Shown here piece after piece: positions 36,014 through 44,990 of a DNA stretch of 64,000 bases. Position numbers and translations under genes: made by a program. Source of the DNA: Bacillota bacterium (GTDB lineage: Bacteria > Bacillota > Proteinivoracia > UBA4975 > VEMY01); NCBI GenBank assembly GCA_009711825.1, contig VEMY01000007.1:23899-87898 (forward strand). The letters run 5' to 3'. The notes under the pieces were generated by a model, which saw only the letters and a program-made list of their open reading frames with translations, made no database searches and had not been told where the DNA came from. Position 1 is the stretch's first letter; every line of letters starts with the position of its first letter.

Positions 36014-36940
36014 ATGCGATTTGCCGATTTTCACTGTGATACTGTACTGAAGCTATATAATCACCAACTGCAGTTTGCAGATACCGACAAACAAACACAT
36101 TTGGACTTAAAGCGACTTAAGCAAAATGACTTTATCCTGCAGAGCTTTGCAATTTTTTGTGATCCCCTCTGGGGGCAGGAATCGGTTTTGCGTAATACCC
36201 TGCGGATGCTAAATTTAGCCCGGGAACAGGTATTCCAGGAAGTGAATCTGGTCACCGCTGGCGAGCAACTAGAAGATAACGGTCTCAGTGGCATCCTTAC
36301 CATCGAAGGTGCAGATTTTATCGGGGATGATTTGTTTTTAATTGATTTGGTCCACAACCTCGGAGTCCGTCTGATAACCCTGACATGGAACCATCGCAAC
36401 ACATTGGCCGATGGAGTCGGAGTCCGCGCTACCGCAGGTGGATTAACCCAGTTGGGGAGGGCGGCAATTCAGCGCATGCAGAATCTGAACATAATTGTCG
36501 ATGTCTCCCACCTTGCTGAAAAGGGGTTCTGGGATGTCTGCAAATATAGCACCCGGCCGATTGTCGCTTCCCACTCCAACAGCCAGCGGCTTTGCGCACA
36601 CCCCCGAAATTTATCCGATGCTCAGATCAGGGAGATCGGTCAAAACAAAGGTTTAATCGGTGTCAATATGTCAAGGCCGTTTATCGCAGACACTGAAAAC
36701 AGGCAGGACTTGGAGCATCTGGTTCAACATATGGTTGTACTTTCAGAAATCGCTGGTGTTGAGACAGTCTGTTTGGGATTGGATCTCGATGGGATTCCAG
36801 CGCTTCCCAATGGCGCCGACGATGTGTCTAGCGTCCAATTGCTTCCTGACTTAATGGAGCAAGCTGGGTTTGACAAGCGGGAGATAGAGGCTATCTGTTA
36901 CCGAAACCTTTGCCGCTTCATTAAGACATATTTGGGGTGA
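36014..36940 (+). CDS. Membrane-dipeptidase-family (M19) peptidase
   Basis: Zn-dependent dipeptidase of the renal dipeptidase family, 308 aa, no signal peptide, so probably cytoplasmic. The metal ligands appear in order: FHCDT (His7, Asp9), EGADFI, VSHLAEKGFWD and VASHSN. GLDLDGI closes the active site near residue 258. ATG start 6-7 nt after GGGGGAGG. A PHP gene follows after 4 nt. Confidence 0.9.
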   Translation: MRFADFHCDTVLKLYNHQLQFADTDKQTHLDLKRLKQNDFILQSFAIFCDPLWGQESVLRNTLRMLNLAREQVFQEVNLVTAGEQLEDNGLSGILTIEGADFIGDDLFLIDLVHNLGVRLITLTWNHRNTLADGVGVRATAGGLTQLGRAAIQRMQNLNIIVDVSHLAEKGFWDVCKYSTRPIVASHSNSQRLCAHPRNLSDAQIREIGQNKGLIGVNMSRPFIADTENRQDLEHLVQHMVVLSEIAGVETVCLGLDLDGIPALPNGADDVSSVQLLPDLMEQAGFDKREIEAICYRNLCRFIKTYLG

Positions 36941-36944
36941 AATA

Positions 36945-37751
36945 ATGAGTTACGCCGATCTGCATCTTCATACCACCGCCTCAGATGGGCAAATGACTCC
37001 CTGGCAAATGGTCAGGAATGTCGCCAGACAAGGAATTTCCGTGTTTGCAATAACAGATCATGACACCTTCAGCGGCATTGATGCCGCCTGCGAAGCAGCG
37101 GTAAAATACAATCTGAAATTCATTCCGGGAATTGAACTGAGCACAATCTGGCAGGATGAGGAGGTGCATATTCTCGGATACAAGCTTGACCATCGAGATC
37201 GTAAGCTAAACCAGGAACTAATTCGTTTGCGCAATGCCCGTTCACAAAGGATTGAGTGCATCGTCGATAAATTAACCAATCTGGGCTATTCAATTACGGT
37301 TGAAGAGATAAAAGCCTTTGCTCGGGAGAGCAGCAGTGTAGGTCGTCCCCATGTGGCCAGAGCGCTTGTTGCAAAAGGCTACATGACTTCGGTGGCCGAA
37401 TGTTTTGACGAGCTCCTAAATCAAGGGCGGCCTGGATTTGTCGAGAGGTATAAATTACCTGCTCCGACTGCAATTAGCTTAATCAGAGATGCCGGCGGGG
37501 TTCCTTTTCTGGCCCATCCCGGACTGTTGCAAAATGGCCTGAATACTGCGGCCCAATTGCAAGAACATGGTTTGCAGGGAATAGAGGCATTCCATTCGGA
37601 GCATGGCGTCGAGCAGGAGACGGAGTTCGTCAGGTTTGCCCAGCAAACGAAGCTCTGGGTCTCAGGGGGTTCTGACTGCCACGGCAGCGGACTTTTGGGT
37701 TCTGTAAAAGTAGATCTGGACTGGATTAGGCCCTGGGCATTAAAGGACTAA
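36945..37751 (+). CDS. PHP-domain phosphoesterase (RNase AM / nucleoside bisphosphate phosphatase type)
   Basis: 268 aa. Full set of PHP metal motifs: YADLHLHTTASDG (His7, His9), ITDHDTFSG, PGIELST, EVHILGY, FLAHPG and SGGSDCHG. The 60-130 helical insert (RSQRIECIVDKLTNLGY, then SVGRPHVARALV) is typical of the YciV/TrpH class, whose members hydrolyse 3',5'-nucleoside bisphosphates or 5' ends of short RNA. Exact substrate here is inferred. It is probably co-transcribed with the dipeptidase. Confidence 0.87.
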   Translation: MSYADLHLHTTASDGQMTPWQMVRNVARQGISVFAITDHDTFSGIDAACEAAVKYNLKFIPGIELSTIWQDEEVHILGYKLDHRDRKLNQELIRLRNARSQRIECIVDKLTNLGYSITVEEIKAFARESSSVGRPHVARALVAKGYMTSVAECFDELLNQGRPGFVERYKLPAPTAISLIRDAGGVPFLAHPGLLQNGLNTAAQLQEHGLQGIEAFHSEHGVEQETEFVRFAQQTKLWVSGGSDCHGSGLLGSVKVDLDWIRPWALKD

Positions 37752-37756
37752 TGGTC

Positions 37757-37844
37757 TAAGCCAATCACTAGTTTTCGACGAAATATTTCCTGTTTAGGGC
37801 AGGAAATATTTTTTTTTAACCGAATATAGATTAGTGATGGCTTA
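37757..37844. repeat. Nested inverted repeats between the PHP gene and the gntR cluster
   Basis: Outer arms TAAGCCAATCACTA (37757-37770) and TAGTGATGGCTTA (37832-37844) are reverse complements apart from one extra A. They enclose the perfect 12-bp stem at 37781-37792 / 37800-37811, giving a two-tier hairpin. Confidence 0.5.
37781..37817 (+). terminator. Intrinsic terminator after the PHP gene
   Basis: Perfect stem AAATATTTCCTG (37781-37792) with CAGGAAATATTT (37800-37811), seven-base loop, followed by six further T. It separates the core-genome operon from the propionate cluster. Confidence 0.75.
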
Positions 37845-37847
37845 AAT

Positions 37848-37874
37848 TGGACCTTTTTTGTTTAAAAGTGGACC
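37848..37874. promoter_or_regulatory. Direct repeat TGGACC, candidate GntR operator
   Basis: TGGACC occurs at 37848-37853 and again at 37869-37874, exactly 21 bp (two helical turns) apart, in the 30-nt stretch before the ribosome binding site of the GntR gene. Two same-face half-sites at the start of a cluster headed by a regulator suggest autoregulation. No clear -35/-10 pair was found. Confidence 0.3.
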
Positions 37875-37891
37875 CATAAGGGGGTTGTTGA

Positions 37892-38884
37892 ATGAGGTTC
37901 GAGTTAAAACGGGAGACAGGTGTCCCCCTGTATATTCAGGTCAAAAACCAGATTAAAGAAAATATCGAACAGGGTATCTGGACTCCCGGCAGCAAAATTC
38001 CCACAGAGCGCAGTCTTGCCCAGGAATTGAACATCAGTCGCAACACTGTAAGCATGGCGTTTCGGGAACTGGAAGCCGAGGGAATACTGGTATGCCAACA
38101 GGGACGGGGGACGTTTATCGCCGAATCCGACGAAGCTGTCCGCCGTGAGAGCCGTAAGGAACGGTTGCTGAAAATTATTGATATCGCAATGGAGGAAGCG
38201 ACAACACTTGGATTCAATCTCGATGAATTTCTGGCCATCACCCACGTCCGTGCCCGGGAAAAGCAGGAGATCCTCTCCAATGTGAATATTGTCCTGATTG
38301 AGTGTAACAGGGAACAGGTCGAATATTTTGCACGGGAACTGGCGCACAGTGTGGGCGTGATTGTTCAGCCAATCATTCTGAATGAATTGCAGCGACAACC
38401 GGATAAGTTCCAGTCGATTTTACAAAAGGCTGATATTATAATTACTACACTGTTTCACCTTCAGCCAGTGCGTGAAATCGTCGGCAAAATCGATACCGAG
38501 ATTATCGCTCTGGCCCTCAGTCCATTGCTGGACTCTATAGTCCGCATTGCCCGTTTGCCCAACGGAAGCAATGTGGGGATTTTTTGCACATCATATCTGT
38601 TCGCAGACAAAATGATTGCCTCTTTACGCAATGCCGGCATCACGCACCTCCGGTTTGAACGGTTCCTGGGAGCAGAGAATCCCTCAGAACTCGAGGAGCA
38701 GGTTGCTTCTGTCGACTATGTAATCACTTCACCCAGCCGTAAGACAGAACTTGCCGGACCAGCCCGCGCATTGGGCAAGGGGGAGGTTATAGAATTTATC
38801 TATTCTCCTGATCAAGCGTCAATTGACTTATTGAAGTCAACAGTGTTGGAGCTAAAACAGAAAAACCTGAAGAAGTGGGAGTGA
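37892..38884 (+). CDS. GntR-family transcriptional regulator
   Basis: 330 aa. N-terminal winged helix (residues 1-75): PLYIQVKNQIKENIEQGIW, PGSKIPTERSLAQELNISRNTV and the wing GRGTFIAESD. Residues 120-330 form an alpha/beta effector domain with segments such as SNVNIVLIECNREQVEYFA and NVGIFCTSYLFADKMIASL, resembling periplasmic-binding-protein-like sensors and not FCD, UTRA or aminotransferase types. ATG start 7 nt after AAGGGGG. It is the first gene of the kor-gdh-mcm-mmd-pduL cluster, 4 nt before korD, and probably controls it; its ligand is unknown. Confidence 0.85.
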   Translation: MRFELKRETGVPLYIQVKNQIKENIEQGIWTPGSKIPTERSLAQELNISRNTVSMAFRELEAEGILVCQQGRGTFIAESDEAVRRESRKERLLKIIDIAMEEATTLGFNLDEFLAITHVRAREKQEILSNVNIVLIECNREQVEYFARELAHSVGVIVQPIILNELQRQPDKFQSILQKADIIITTLFHLQPVREIVGKIDTEIIALALSPLLDSIVRIARLPNGSNVGIFCTSYLFADKMIASLRNAGITHLRFERFLGAENPSELEEQVASVDYVITSPSRKTELAGPARALGKGEVIEFIYSPDQASIDLLKSTVLELKQKNLKKWE

Positions 38885-38888
38885 GACG

Positions 38889-39095
38889 ATGGCCAAGTAT
38901 GCAGTGGAGTTAGTCAGTCGGCTTTGTAAAGGTTGTGAAATTTGCGTTGAAGTCTGTCCCCGGGATGTATTGGTGATGACTGCTCAAGCAAAAGCAACCG
39001 TTGCCGTTCCTGAACAGTGTATCGGTTGCAATTTATGTGAATGGCATTGCCCTGATTTCGCCATTACAGTTAAGGAGGCAGCCACAAATGAGTAA
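38889..39095 (+). CDS. korD: 2-oxoacid:ferredoxin oxidoreductase, ferredoxin-like delta subunit
   Basis: 68-aa protein with two [4Fe-4S] motifs, CKGCEICVEVCP and CIGCNLCEWHCP. As the smallest subunit it passes electrons from the TPP/FeS core to ferredoxin. It follows the regulator by 4 nt and overlaps korA by 8 nt. Its position first in korD-A-B-C is standard for 2-oxoglutarate oxidoreductases. Confidence 0.92.
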   Translation: MAKYAVELVSRLCKGCEICVEVCPRDVLVMTAQAKATVAVPEQCIGCNLCEWHCPDFAITVKEAATNE

Positions 39096-40209
39096 GATTC
39101 TGTTGCAAGGAAACGAAGCGTGTGTAGAAGGGGCTTTGCAGGCCGGAGTTAGTTTCTTTGCTGGCTACCCAATTACCCCTTCGACAGAAATTGCAGAAAA
39201 GATGGCCGAGAAATTGCCCCAAACTAAGGGCGTATTCATTCAAATGGAAGATGAAATAGCCAGTATGGCGGCAATTATTGGCGCCTCCATCGGTGGCGCG
39301 AAATCAATGACAGCGACCAGCGGGCCTGGGTTTTCATTAATGCAGGAGAATATTGGCTTTGCCGCCATGACGGAAATTCCGGTTGTGGTTGTGAACGTGA
39401 TGAGGGGAGGCCCCAGTACGGGAACGCCCACAATGCCCAGTCAGGGAGATTTTATGCAGGCACGATGGGGCACCCATGGCGACCATCCGATTATAGCGCT
39501 GGCGCCCAGCAGCGTTCAGGAAGCTTATGATTTGACAATTACCGCCGTGAACATGGCAGAAAGATACATGACACCGGTGTTAATAATGATGGATGAAGTA
39601 GTTGCCCATATGCGAGAAGGGATTGAGCTTCGGACACCAAAAGAGGTTATAACCCGTCAGCGGCCTACGGCAACTCCGGAAACTTATCGTCCGTACCAAG
39701 TGGGTGCCGATAACATACCCCGTTTGGCGCCCTATGGCACCGGTTACCGATATCACATTACCGGCCTATATCACGATGAAACCGGTTTTCCCACAAATAA
39801 TAATGAACTTATAAAGTCATCCCTCGAACGTATGCATGCTAAGTTAACCGATAACCTCGATGATATCATTCATATTTCTTGTGAGGATACAAATGACGCC
39901 GATGTGATTTTTCTCGCATACGGTTCCCCGGTTCGTTCCGCCCGGTTTGTCAAAAATAAGCTTCAGGCCCAGGGTAAAAAAGTTGGTCTGATTCAGTTGA
40001 CAACACTGTGGCCGTTTCCCCATGACAAACTCCGGGAAATTGCCGGCGAGACCAATGCCCGTTTTGTTGTCCCAGAGTTAAGTCTTGGTCAACTGGCCGG
40101 CGAACTGGAGAAGTCTGTTGACCGGGAGCGGATAATTCCAGTGCAGCGGGTTGATGGTGCATTAATAACTCCACAGGAACTGGAAGCTGCACTTAAGGGG
40201 GTATTGTAG
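39088..40209 (+). CDS. korA: 2-oxoacid:ferredoxin oxidoreductase, alpha subunit
   Basis: Catalyses with KorB the CoA-dependent oxidative decarboxylation of a 2-oxoacid, here probably 2-oxoglutarate to succinyl-CoA. 373 aa with the pyrimidine-binding domain opening GNEACVEGALQAGVSFFAGY and PITPSTEI, and GGPSTGTPTMPSQGD in the core. C-terminal transketolase-like domain around VIFLAYGSPVRSARF. ATG 39088 follows AAGGAGG; the longer frame runs through korD. Related enzymes use 2-oxoisovalerate, so substrate rests on the surrounding pathway. Confidence 0.92.
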   Translation: MSKILLQGNEACVEGALQAGVSFFAGYPITPSTEIAEKMAEKLPQTKGVFIQMEDEIASMAAIIGASIGGAKSMTATSGPGFSLMQENIGFAAMTEIPVVVVNVMRGGPSTGTPTMPSQGDFMQARWGTHGDHPIIALAPSSVQEAYDLTITAVNMAERYMTPVLIMMDEVVAHMREGIELRTPKEVITRQRPTATPETYRPYQVGADNIPRLAPYGTGYRYHITGLYHDETGFPTNNNELIKSSLERMHAKLTDNLDDIIHISCEDTNDADVIFLAYGSPVRSARFVKNKLQAQGKKVGLIQLTTLWPFPHDKLREIAGETNARFVVPELSLGQLAGELEKSVDRERIIPVQRVDGALITPQELEAALKGVL

Positions 40210-40995
40210 GTGGATTACAAAGAGCTTTTGCGCAAAGACAAACTGCCGCATATCTGGTGCCCCGGGTGCGGTCACGGTATTGTTCTGTCGGCATTTCTGC
40301 GGGCTATGGCGAAGCGGGAAGTAGATAAAGACAACGTTGCTGTAGTGTCCGGCATTGGTTGTTCTTCACGGGCTGCCGGGTATGCGGATTTTAACACCCT
40401 GCACACAACCCATGGTCGGGCAATTGCATTTGCCACCGGTATGAAGTTAGCCCGGCCGGATATGAAAGTAATTGTATTAACCGGAGATGGTGATTGCACA
40501 GCTATTGGTGGCAATCATTTCATTCACGCCGCCAGGCGTAACCTGGATTTAACGGTAATCGTGTTTAATAACAATATTTATGGAATGACCAGCGGACAAT
40601 ATTCACCGCTAACACCCCACGACCATCTGGCAACAACTGCTCCCTATGGCAACAATGATTATCCCTTTGATCTGCGGACACTGGCTGAAGGCGCCGGCGC
40701 CACCTTTGTCGCCAGAGGTGCCGCTGCCGGTCCAAAACAACTGGAAACAATCATTGGCAAAGGGCTCGATCATAAGGGCTTCAGTGTCATCGAAGCTATC
40801 TCCCAGTGTCCCACGTATTATGGCCGCAAAAACAAACTGGGGTCGGCAGTGGATATGTTAAAATACCAAAAACAATCCACATCCACCCGGGAGGAACCCG
40901 GTAAAATCCCGTTGGGAGTTTTTGTCCATCAAGAAAGACCGGAATTCAGCCAAACGTATTTCCAGCGGGCTCAGTCATTGGAAACGGAGGGATAA
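40210..40995 (+). CDS. korB: 2-oxoacid:ferredoxin oxidoreductase, beta (TPP-binding) subunit
   Basis: 261 aa. The cluster-binding IWCPGCGHGI lies at the N-terminus, then the TPP/Mg motif GDGDCTAIGGNHFIHA with NNNIYGMTSGQ about 28 residues later. GTG start with AAGGGGG 8 nt upstream, touching the korA stop. korC follows after 2 nt. Confidence 0.93.
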   Translation: MDYKELLRKDKLPHIWCPGCGHGIVLSAFLRAMAKREVDKDNVAVVSGIGCSSRAAGYADFNTLHTTHGRAIAFATGMKLARPDMKVIVLTGDGDCTAIGGNHFIHAARRNLDLTVIVFNNNIYGMTSGQYSPLTPHDHLATTAPYGNNDYPFDLRTLAEGAGATFVARGAAAGPKQLETIIGKGLDHKGFSVIEAISQCPTYYGRKNKLGSAVDMLKYQKQSTSTREEPGKIPLGVFVHQERPEFSQTYFQRAQSLETEG

Positions 40996-40997
40996 GG

Positions 40998-41540
40998 ATG
41001 AGCAAAGAATGGCAAATTATCATCAGCGGTTCCGGCGGCCAAGGGGTAATTCTTGCGGGCATAATTCTCGCTTCTGCTGCCCTGGCAGACGGTAAAAATG
41101 TTATTCAAACCCAGAGCTACGGCCCTGAAGCCCGTGGCGGCGCCAGTCGTTCCGAGGTTCTGATTTCCGAGCAGGAATTATCCTTTCCCAAAGTACAATC
41201 CTGTAATTTGTTGGTGGCTTTGACGCAGCAAGCCTTGGATAAATACGTTACGTTGCTGGAAAAGGATGGAGTTATTCTTACTGATACAGATATAGAGACA
41301 AGTCAGTATGAGAGCCGGCATTCCGTATGTAAGGTTCCCATCTTCGATGCTGTACAGACCATCGGGCGCCCCTTGGTGGCAAATATTGTGACCCTGGGCG
41401 CACTCAATGGTTTGACTAAAATTGTGGATGTGAAGCACCTGGAAACAGCCATCGCTGCCAGAGTGCCTAAACCGACAATTGATTTGAACCTAAGGGCTGT
41501 ACACAGCGGATATAACCTTACAGCCGGGAAGGAGGGGTAG
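40998..41540 (+). CDS. korC: 2-oxoacid:ferredoxin oxidoreductase, gamma subunit
   Basis: 180 aa. GSGGQGVILAGIILASAAL at the N-terminus and SYGPEARGGASRSEVLIS are the family signatures; this domain closes the CoA-binding side of the enzyme. ATG start after CGGAGGGA. Last of the four kor genes. A 63-nt gap without clear promoter separates it from the dehydrogenase gene. Confidence 0.92.
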   Translation: MSKEWQIIISGSGGQGVILAGIILASAALADGKNVIQTQSYGPEARGGASRSEVLISEQELSFPKVQSCNLLVALTQQALDKYVTLLEKDGVILTDTDIETSQYESRHSVCKVPIFDAVQTIGRPLVANIVTLGALNGLTKIVDVKHLETAIAARVPKPTIDLNLRAVHSGYNLTAGKEG

Positions 41541-41603
41541 GTAGAGTAATCCTAAATTCTGTTGTCTGTCGGCCATCACTTTATTTTTTGGGAGGGGTAT
41601 TGG

Positions 41604-42854
41604 ATGTCCGAAAACCTCAATGTGTTTGAAATTGCCCAACAACAGATTAAGGATGCATGTGACCGGCTGCGCCTAAAACCAGCGGTATTTGAGATACTCA
41701 AGCAGCCGCTGCGGGTACTGGAAGTTGCGATTCCTGTGAAAATGGATGACGGTTCAATCCGTGTTTTTAAGGGCTATCGCTCGCAACACAATGACGCCCT
41801 GGGTCCGGCCAAGGGCGGACTTAGGTTTCATCCCAGTGTCACCCTAGACGAAGCAAAGGCACTATCGATGTGGATGTCATTTAAAAGTGCTGTAGTGGGG
41901 CTCCCTTATGGCGGTGGCAAAGGTGGCGTAGCCGTTGATCCCAAGGAGTTGTCCCAAGGGGAGAAGGAAAGGCTGAGTAGGGGATTCATCCGGGCGATAG
42001 AGCCGATTATTGGCCCCGACAAAGATATTCCGGCGCCGGATGTCTATACCAACTCCCAGGTCATGGCCTGGATGATGGATGAATTCAGCAAAATCCGTGG
42101 CCATAATTCCTTTGGAGTTATTACCGGCAAACCTTTGATCATTGGCGGATCCATCGGTCGAAATGAAGCAACCGCCCGGGGGTGTTCCTTTGTTATCCGG
42201 GAGGCGGCAGAGAAGTTAGGGATTAATATAAAGTCTGCCCGGGTTGCTGTGCAAGGCTTTGGCAACGCTGGCAGCATTGCCGCCAGGTTGATGTACGACA
42301 TGGGGGCGAAGGTCGTCGCCGTCAATGATTCCCAAACCGGTATTTACGCGCCCAATGGGTTTGACCCTAATGAAGTTTGTGAATACAAACAGAAAACCGG
42401 CAGCGTTGGCAAGTTTCCCGGCACAACAGCTATTTCCAATAATGATTTATTGAGCCTAGAGTGCGATATCTTGATTCCCGCTGCCATGGAAAATCAGATA
42501 ACCGAAGATAATGCAACCAAGGTCAAAGCTAAGATTATCGGCGAAGCAGCCAATGGACCAACCACTCCTGAAGCTGACAAAATTCTTCATGCCAACGATG
42601 TCTTGGTCATACCGGATATCCTGGCCAGCGCCGGCGGCGTCACAGTATCGTATTTTGAATGGGTGCAAAACCTGCAAAACTATTACTGGGGAGAAGAAGA
42701 AGTAAATCAGCGTTTGGAACAGAAGATGGTTGCGGCGTTTACGAAAGTTTATGACATGAGTGTTGAGTACTCAGTAGATATGCGCACCGCTGCCTATATG
42801 GTCGCGGTAAAACAATTGGCGGACGCTATGGAAATTCGAGGCTGGTTGGGATAA
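41604..42854 (+). CDS. gdhA: Glutamate dehydrogenase (Glu/Leu/Phe/Val family)
   Basis: Reversible oxidative deamination of glutamate to 2-oxoglutarate and ammonia. 416 aa, the size of hexameric catabolic GDH (leucine-type dehydrogenases are nearer 360). GPAKGGLRFHPSV, the active-site PYGGGKGGV, PAPDVYTNSQVMAWMMDE and the Rossmann motif VQGFGNAGS are all present. ATG 41604 follows GGGAGGGG; the frame to 41562 is upstream of that site. Position between kor and mcm genes fits feeding of 2-oxoglutarate into the pathway. Confidence 0.92.
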   Translation: MSENLNVFEIAQQQIKDACDRLRLKPAVFEILKQPLRVLEVAIPVKMDDGSIRVFKGYRSQHNDALGPAKGGLRFHPSVTLDEAKALSMWMSFKSAVVGLPYGGGKGGVAVDPKELSQGEKERLSRGFIRAIEPIIGPDKDIPAPDVYTNSQVMAWMMDEFSKIRGHNSFGVITGKPLIIGGSIGRNEATARGCSFVIREAAEKLGINIKSARVAVQGFGNAGSIAARLMYDMGAKVVAVNDSQTGIYAPNGFDPNEVCEYKQKTGSVGKFPGTTAISNNDLLSLECDILIPAAMENQITEDNATKVKAKIIGEAANGPTTPEADKILHANDVLVIPDILASAGGVTVSYFEWVQNLQNYYWGEEEVNQRLEQKMVAAFTKVYDMSVEYSVDMRTAAYMVAVKQLADAMEIRGWLG

Positions 42855-42863
42855 ATTATATTC

Positions 42864-42887
42864 TCACCCCTCCCTCGGGAGGGGTGA
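42864..42887 (+). terminator. Strong GC-rich hairpin between gdhA and the mutase gene
   Basis: TCACCCCTCC (42864-42873) pairs with GGAGGGGTGA (42878-42887). The T-run is displaced (ACACATTCTTTT), so termination may be partial or the hairpin may be an RNA-stability element dividing kor-gdh from mcm-mmd expression. Confidence 0.4.
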
Positions 42888-42914
42888 ACACATTCTTTTG
42901 GAGCGTGGTAAATT

Positions 42915-44567
42915 ATGAAAGAAGATCGTCAAAAAGTTTTGGAACAATGGCAGGAGAAGTTAAATAAAACCACTGCCCGGTTCCCGGAACGAAAAGAGCA
43001 GTTTGAAACCAGTTCCCGTATTCCGGTGAAAACAGTTTATACCTCCGAAGACTATGACCAAAGTGATGTTTTTGAGCTGCCTGGCAATTACCCATATACC
43101 CGCGGCGTCCAGCCCAATATGTACAGGGGTCGTTTATGGACGATGCGCCAGTACGCCGGTTTTGCCAGCGCCAGTGAATCCAATCGCCGCTATAAATACT
43201 TATTGTCCCAGGGCCAGACCGGGCTTAGTGTTGCGTTTGATCTGCCCACTCAAATTGGTCTAGACTCGGATAACGCGCTTGCCGACGGCGAAGTGGGTAA
43301 AGTCGGAGTTGCCATTGATTCTCTGGCAGACATGGAGACCCTGCTCGACGAGATCCCTTTGGACAAGGTCAGCACCTCAATGACAATTAACGCACCGGCA
43401 ATTGTGCTCCTGGCAATGTACCTGGCCGTTGCTGAAAAACAGGGTGTAGAGTGGACCCAGTTAAAAGGCACCATCCAGAATGACATACTCAAAGAATACG
43501 TTGCCCGGGGAACCTATATATTTCCACCTGAGCCTTCCTTGAAGATTATCACCGATATCTTTGAGTTTTGCTCTGCCAATGTGCCCAATTGGAACACAAT
43601 CAGCATCAGCGGCTATCATATCAGGGAAGCCGGTTCAACCGCAGTGGAAGAACTTGCCTTCACCCTGGCCAATGCGATTTGCTATGTTGAGAAAGCAATT
43701 GAAACAGGTTTGGAAGTGGATAAATTCGCACCCAGATTATCGTTCTTTTTTAATGCGCATAATAATTTCTTTGAGGAAATCGCCAAGTTCCGTGCCGCTC
43801 GCAGACTGTGGGCAAGGCTGATGAAGGAAAGATTTGGCGCCGAAAATCCAAAATCGATGTTGCTACGTTTTCACACCCAAACCGGTGGCTCCACCCTTAC
43901 CGCACAACAACCCGACAATAATGTGGTTCGGGTAGCTTTGCAGGCGATGGCTGCAGTCTTGGGCGGCACCCAATCTTTGCACACCAATTCCCGAGACGAA
44001 GCGCTGGCGCTTCCCAGTGAAGATTCTGTCCGCATTGCGCTGCGCACCCAACAGATAATTGCCCATGAAACAGGGGCTGCGGATGTGGCCGACCCCATGG
44101 GCGGCAGTTATTACGTGGAGCATCTAACCGACGAGATTGAAAAAAGAGTTTGGGATTTGCTCAGTAAAATTGACGAGATCGGCGGAGCTGTGGCAGCCAT
44201 CAACAGCGGTTTTGTCCAAAAGCAAATACTAGACAGCTCGTACCATTATCAGATGGATGTAGAGGCAAAGCGGCAGATTATTGTTGGCGTCAATCAGTTT
44301 GCCATCGGCGAGGAAGTGCAGCCCGAGCTCCTGCAGGTCGATCCCGGCGTGCAAGAGGCACAAATTGACAAACTGCGGGTTTTGAAGCAAAATCGCGACA
44401 ATGACGCTGTCTCCGCGGCCCTGGAAGCTGTAAAGGCGGCCGCCGAGCAAGGTGAAAATCTGTTCCCGCCTGTGCTGGACGCAGTCCGTGCCTACGCGAC
44501 ACTGGGAGAGGTTTGCGGCGTGATGCGCTCGGTGTTCGGCGAATACACTGCATCAGATATCCTTTAA
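42915..44567 (+). CDS. mcmA1: Methylmalonyl-CoA mutase, large (catalytic) subunit
   Basis: B12-dependent rearrangement of succinyl-CoA and (R)-methylmalonyl-CoA. The 550-aa protein is only the TIM-barrel substrate domain: [20 protein letters not shown] near residue 60, [37 protein letters not shown] and [17 protein letters not shown]. The B12 domain is on the next gene, the split typical of archaea and many Bacillota. Isobutyryl-CoA mutase is similar in layout, but the epimerase and decarboxylase neighbours favour methylmalonyl-CoA. Confidence 0.94.
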   Translation: MKEDRQKVLEQWQEKLNKTTARFPERKEQFETSSRIPVKTVYTSEDYDQSDVFELPGNYPYTRGVQPNMYRGRLWTMRQYAGFASASESNRRYKYLLSQGQTGLSVAFDLPTQIGLDSDNALADGEVGKVGVAIDSLADMETLLDEIPLDKVSTSMTINAPAIVLLAMYLAVAEKQGVEWTQLKGTIQNDILKEYVARGTYIFPPEPSLKIITDIFEFCSANVPNWNTISISGYHIREAGSTAVEELAFTLANAICYVEKAIETGLEVDKFAPRLSFFFNAHNNFFEEIAKFRAARRLWARLMKERFGAENPKSMLLRFHTQTGGSTLTAQQPDNNVVRVALQAMAAVLGGTQSLHTNSRDEALALPSEDSVRIALRTQQIIAHETGAADVADPMGGSYYVEHLTDEIEKRVWDLLSKIDEIGGAVAAINSGFVQKQILDSSYHYQMDVEAKRQIIVGVNQFAIGEEVQPELLQVDPGVQEAQIDKLRVLKQNRDNDAVSAALEAVKAAAEQGENLFPPVLDAVRAYATLGEVCGVMRSVFGEYTASDIL

Positions 44568-44582
44568 CAAGGAGAGATTACT

Positions 44583-44990
44583 ATGGAAAATGCACCAATC
44601 AGAGTGTTAATAGCAAAACCGGGTCTCGATGGCCACGACCGCGGCGCCAAAGTTGTCGCCAGGGCGTTGCGTGATGCCGGAATGGAGGTAATCTACACCG
44701 GCTTGCGACAATCCCCGGAACAGATTGTCGCTGCCGCCATCCAGGAAGATGTTAATGTTATCGGTCTCAGCTGTTTATCTGGCGCCCATAATTCTCTTTT
44801 CCCCCGGGTGATAAACCTGTTACGGGAAAAAGATATTCAGGATATTGTCGTTTTTGGCGGTGGCGTCATCCCGGAAGCGGATATCCCTGGTCTTAAAGCA
44901 GCAGGGGTCGCTGCAGTCTTTACCCCCGGTTCACCCCTTGAAGAAATCATTAATACCATTCGGGAAAGCGTGCCAGCGAGGAATGACTGA
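44583..44990 (+). CDS. mcmA2: Methylmalonyl-CoA mutase, cobalamin-binding subunit
   Basis: 135-aa B12-binding domain. The lower-ligand motif DGHDRGAK (His18 to cobalt) is followed by [14 protein letters not shown] and the GGGVIP loop. Forms the active mutase with the upstream subunit. ATG start after AAGGAGAG; overlaps meaB by 8 nt. Confidence 0.95.
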   Translation: MENAPIRVLIAKPGLDGHDRGAKVVARALRDAGMEVIYTGLRQSPEQIVAAAIQEDVNVIGLSCLSGAHNSLFPRVINLLREKDIQDIVVFGGGVIPEADIPGLKAAGVAAVFTPGSPLEEIINTIRESVPARND

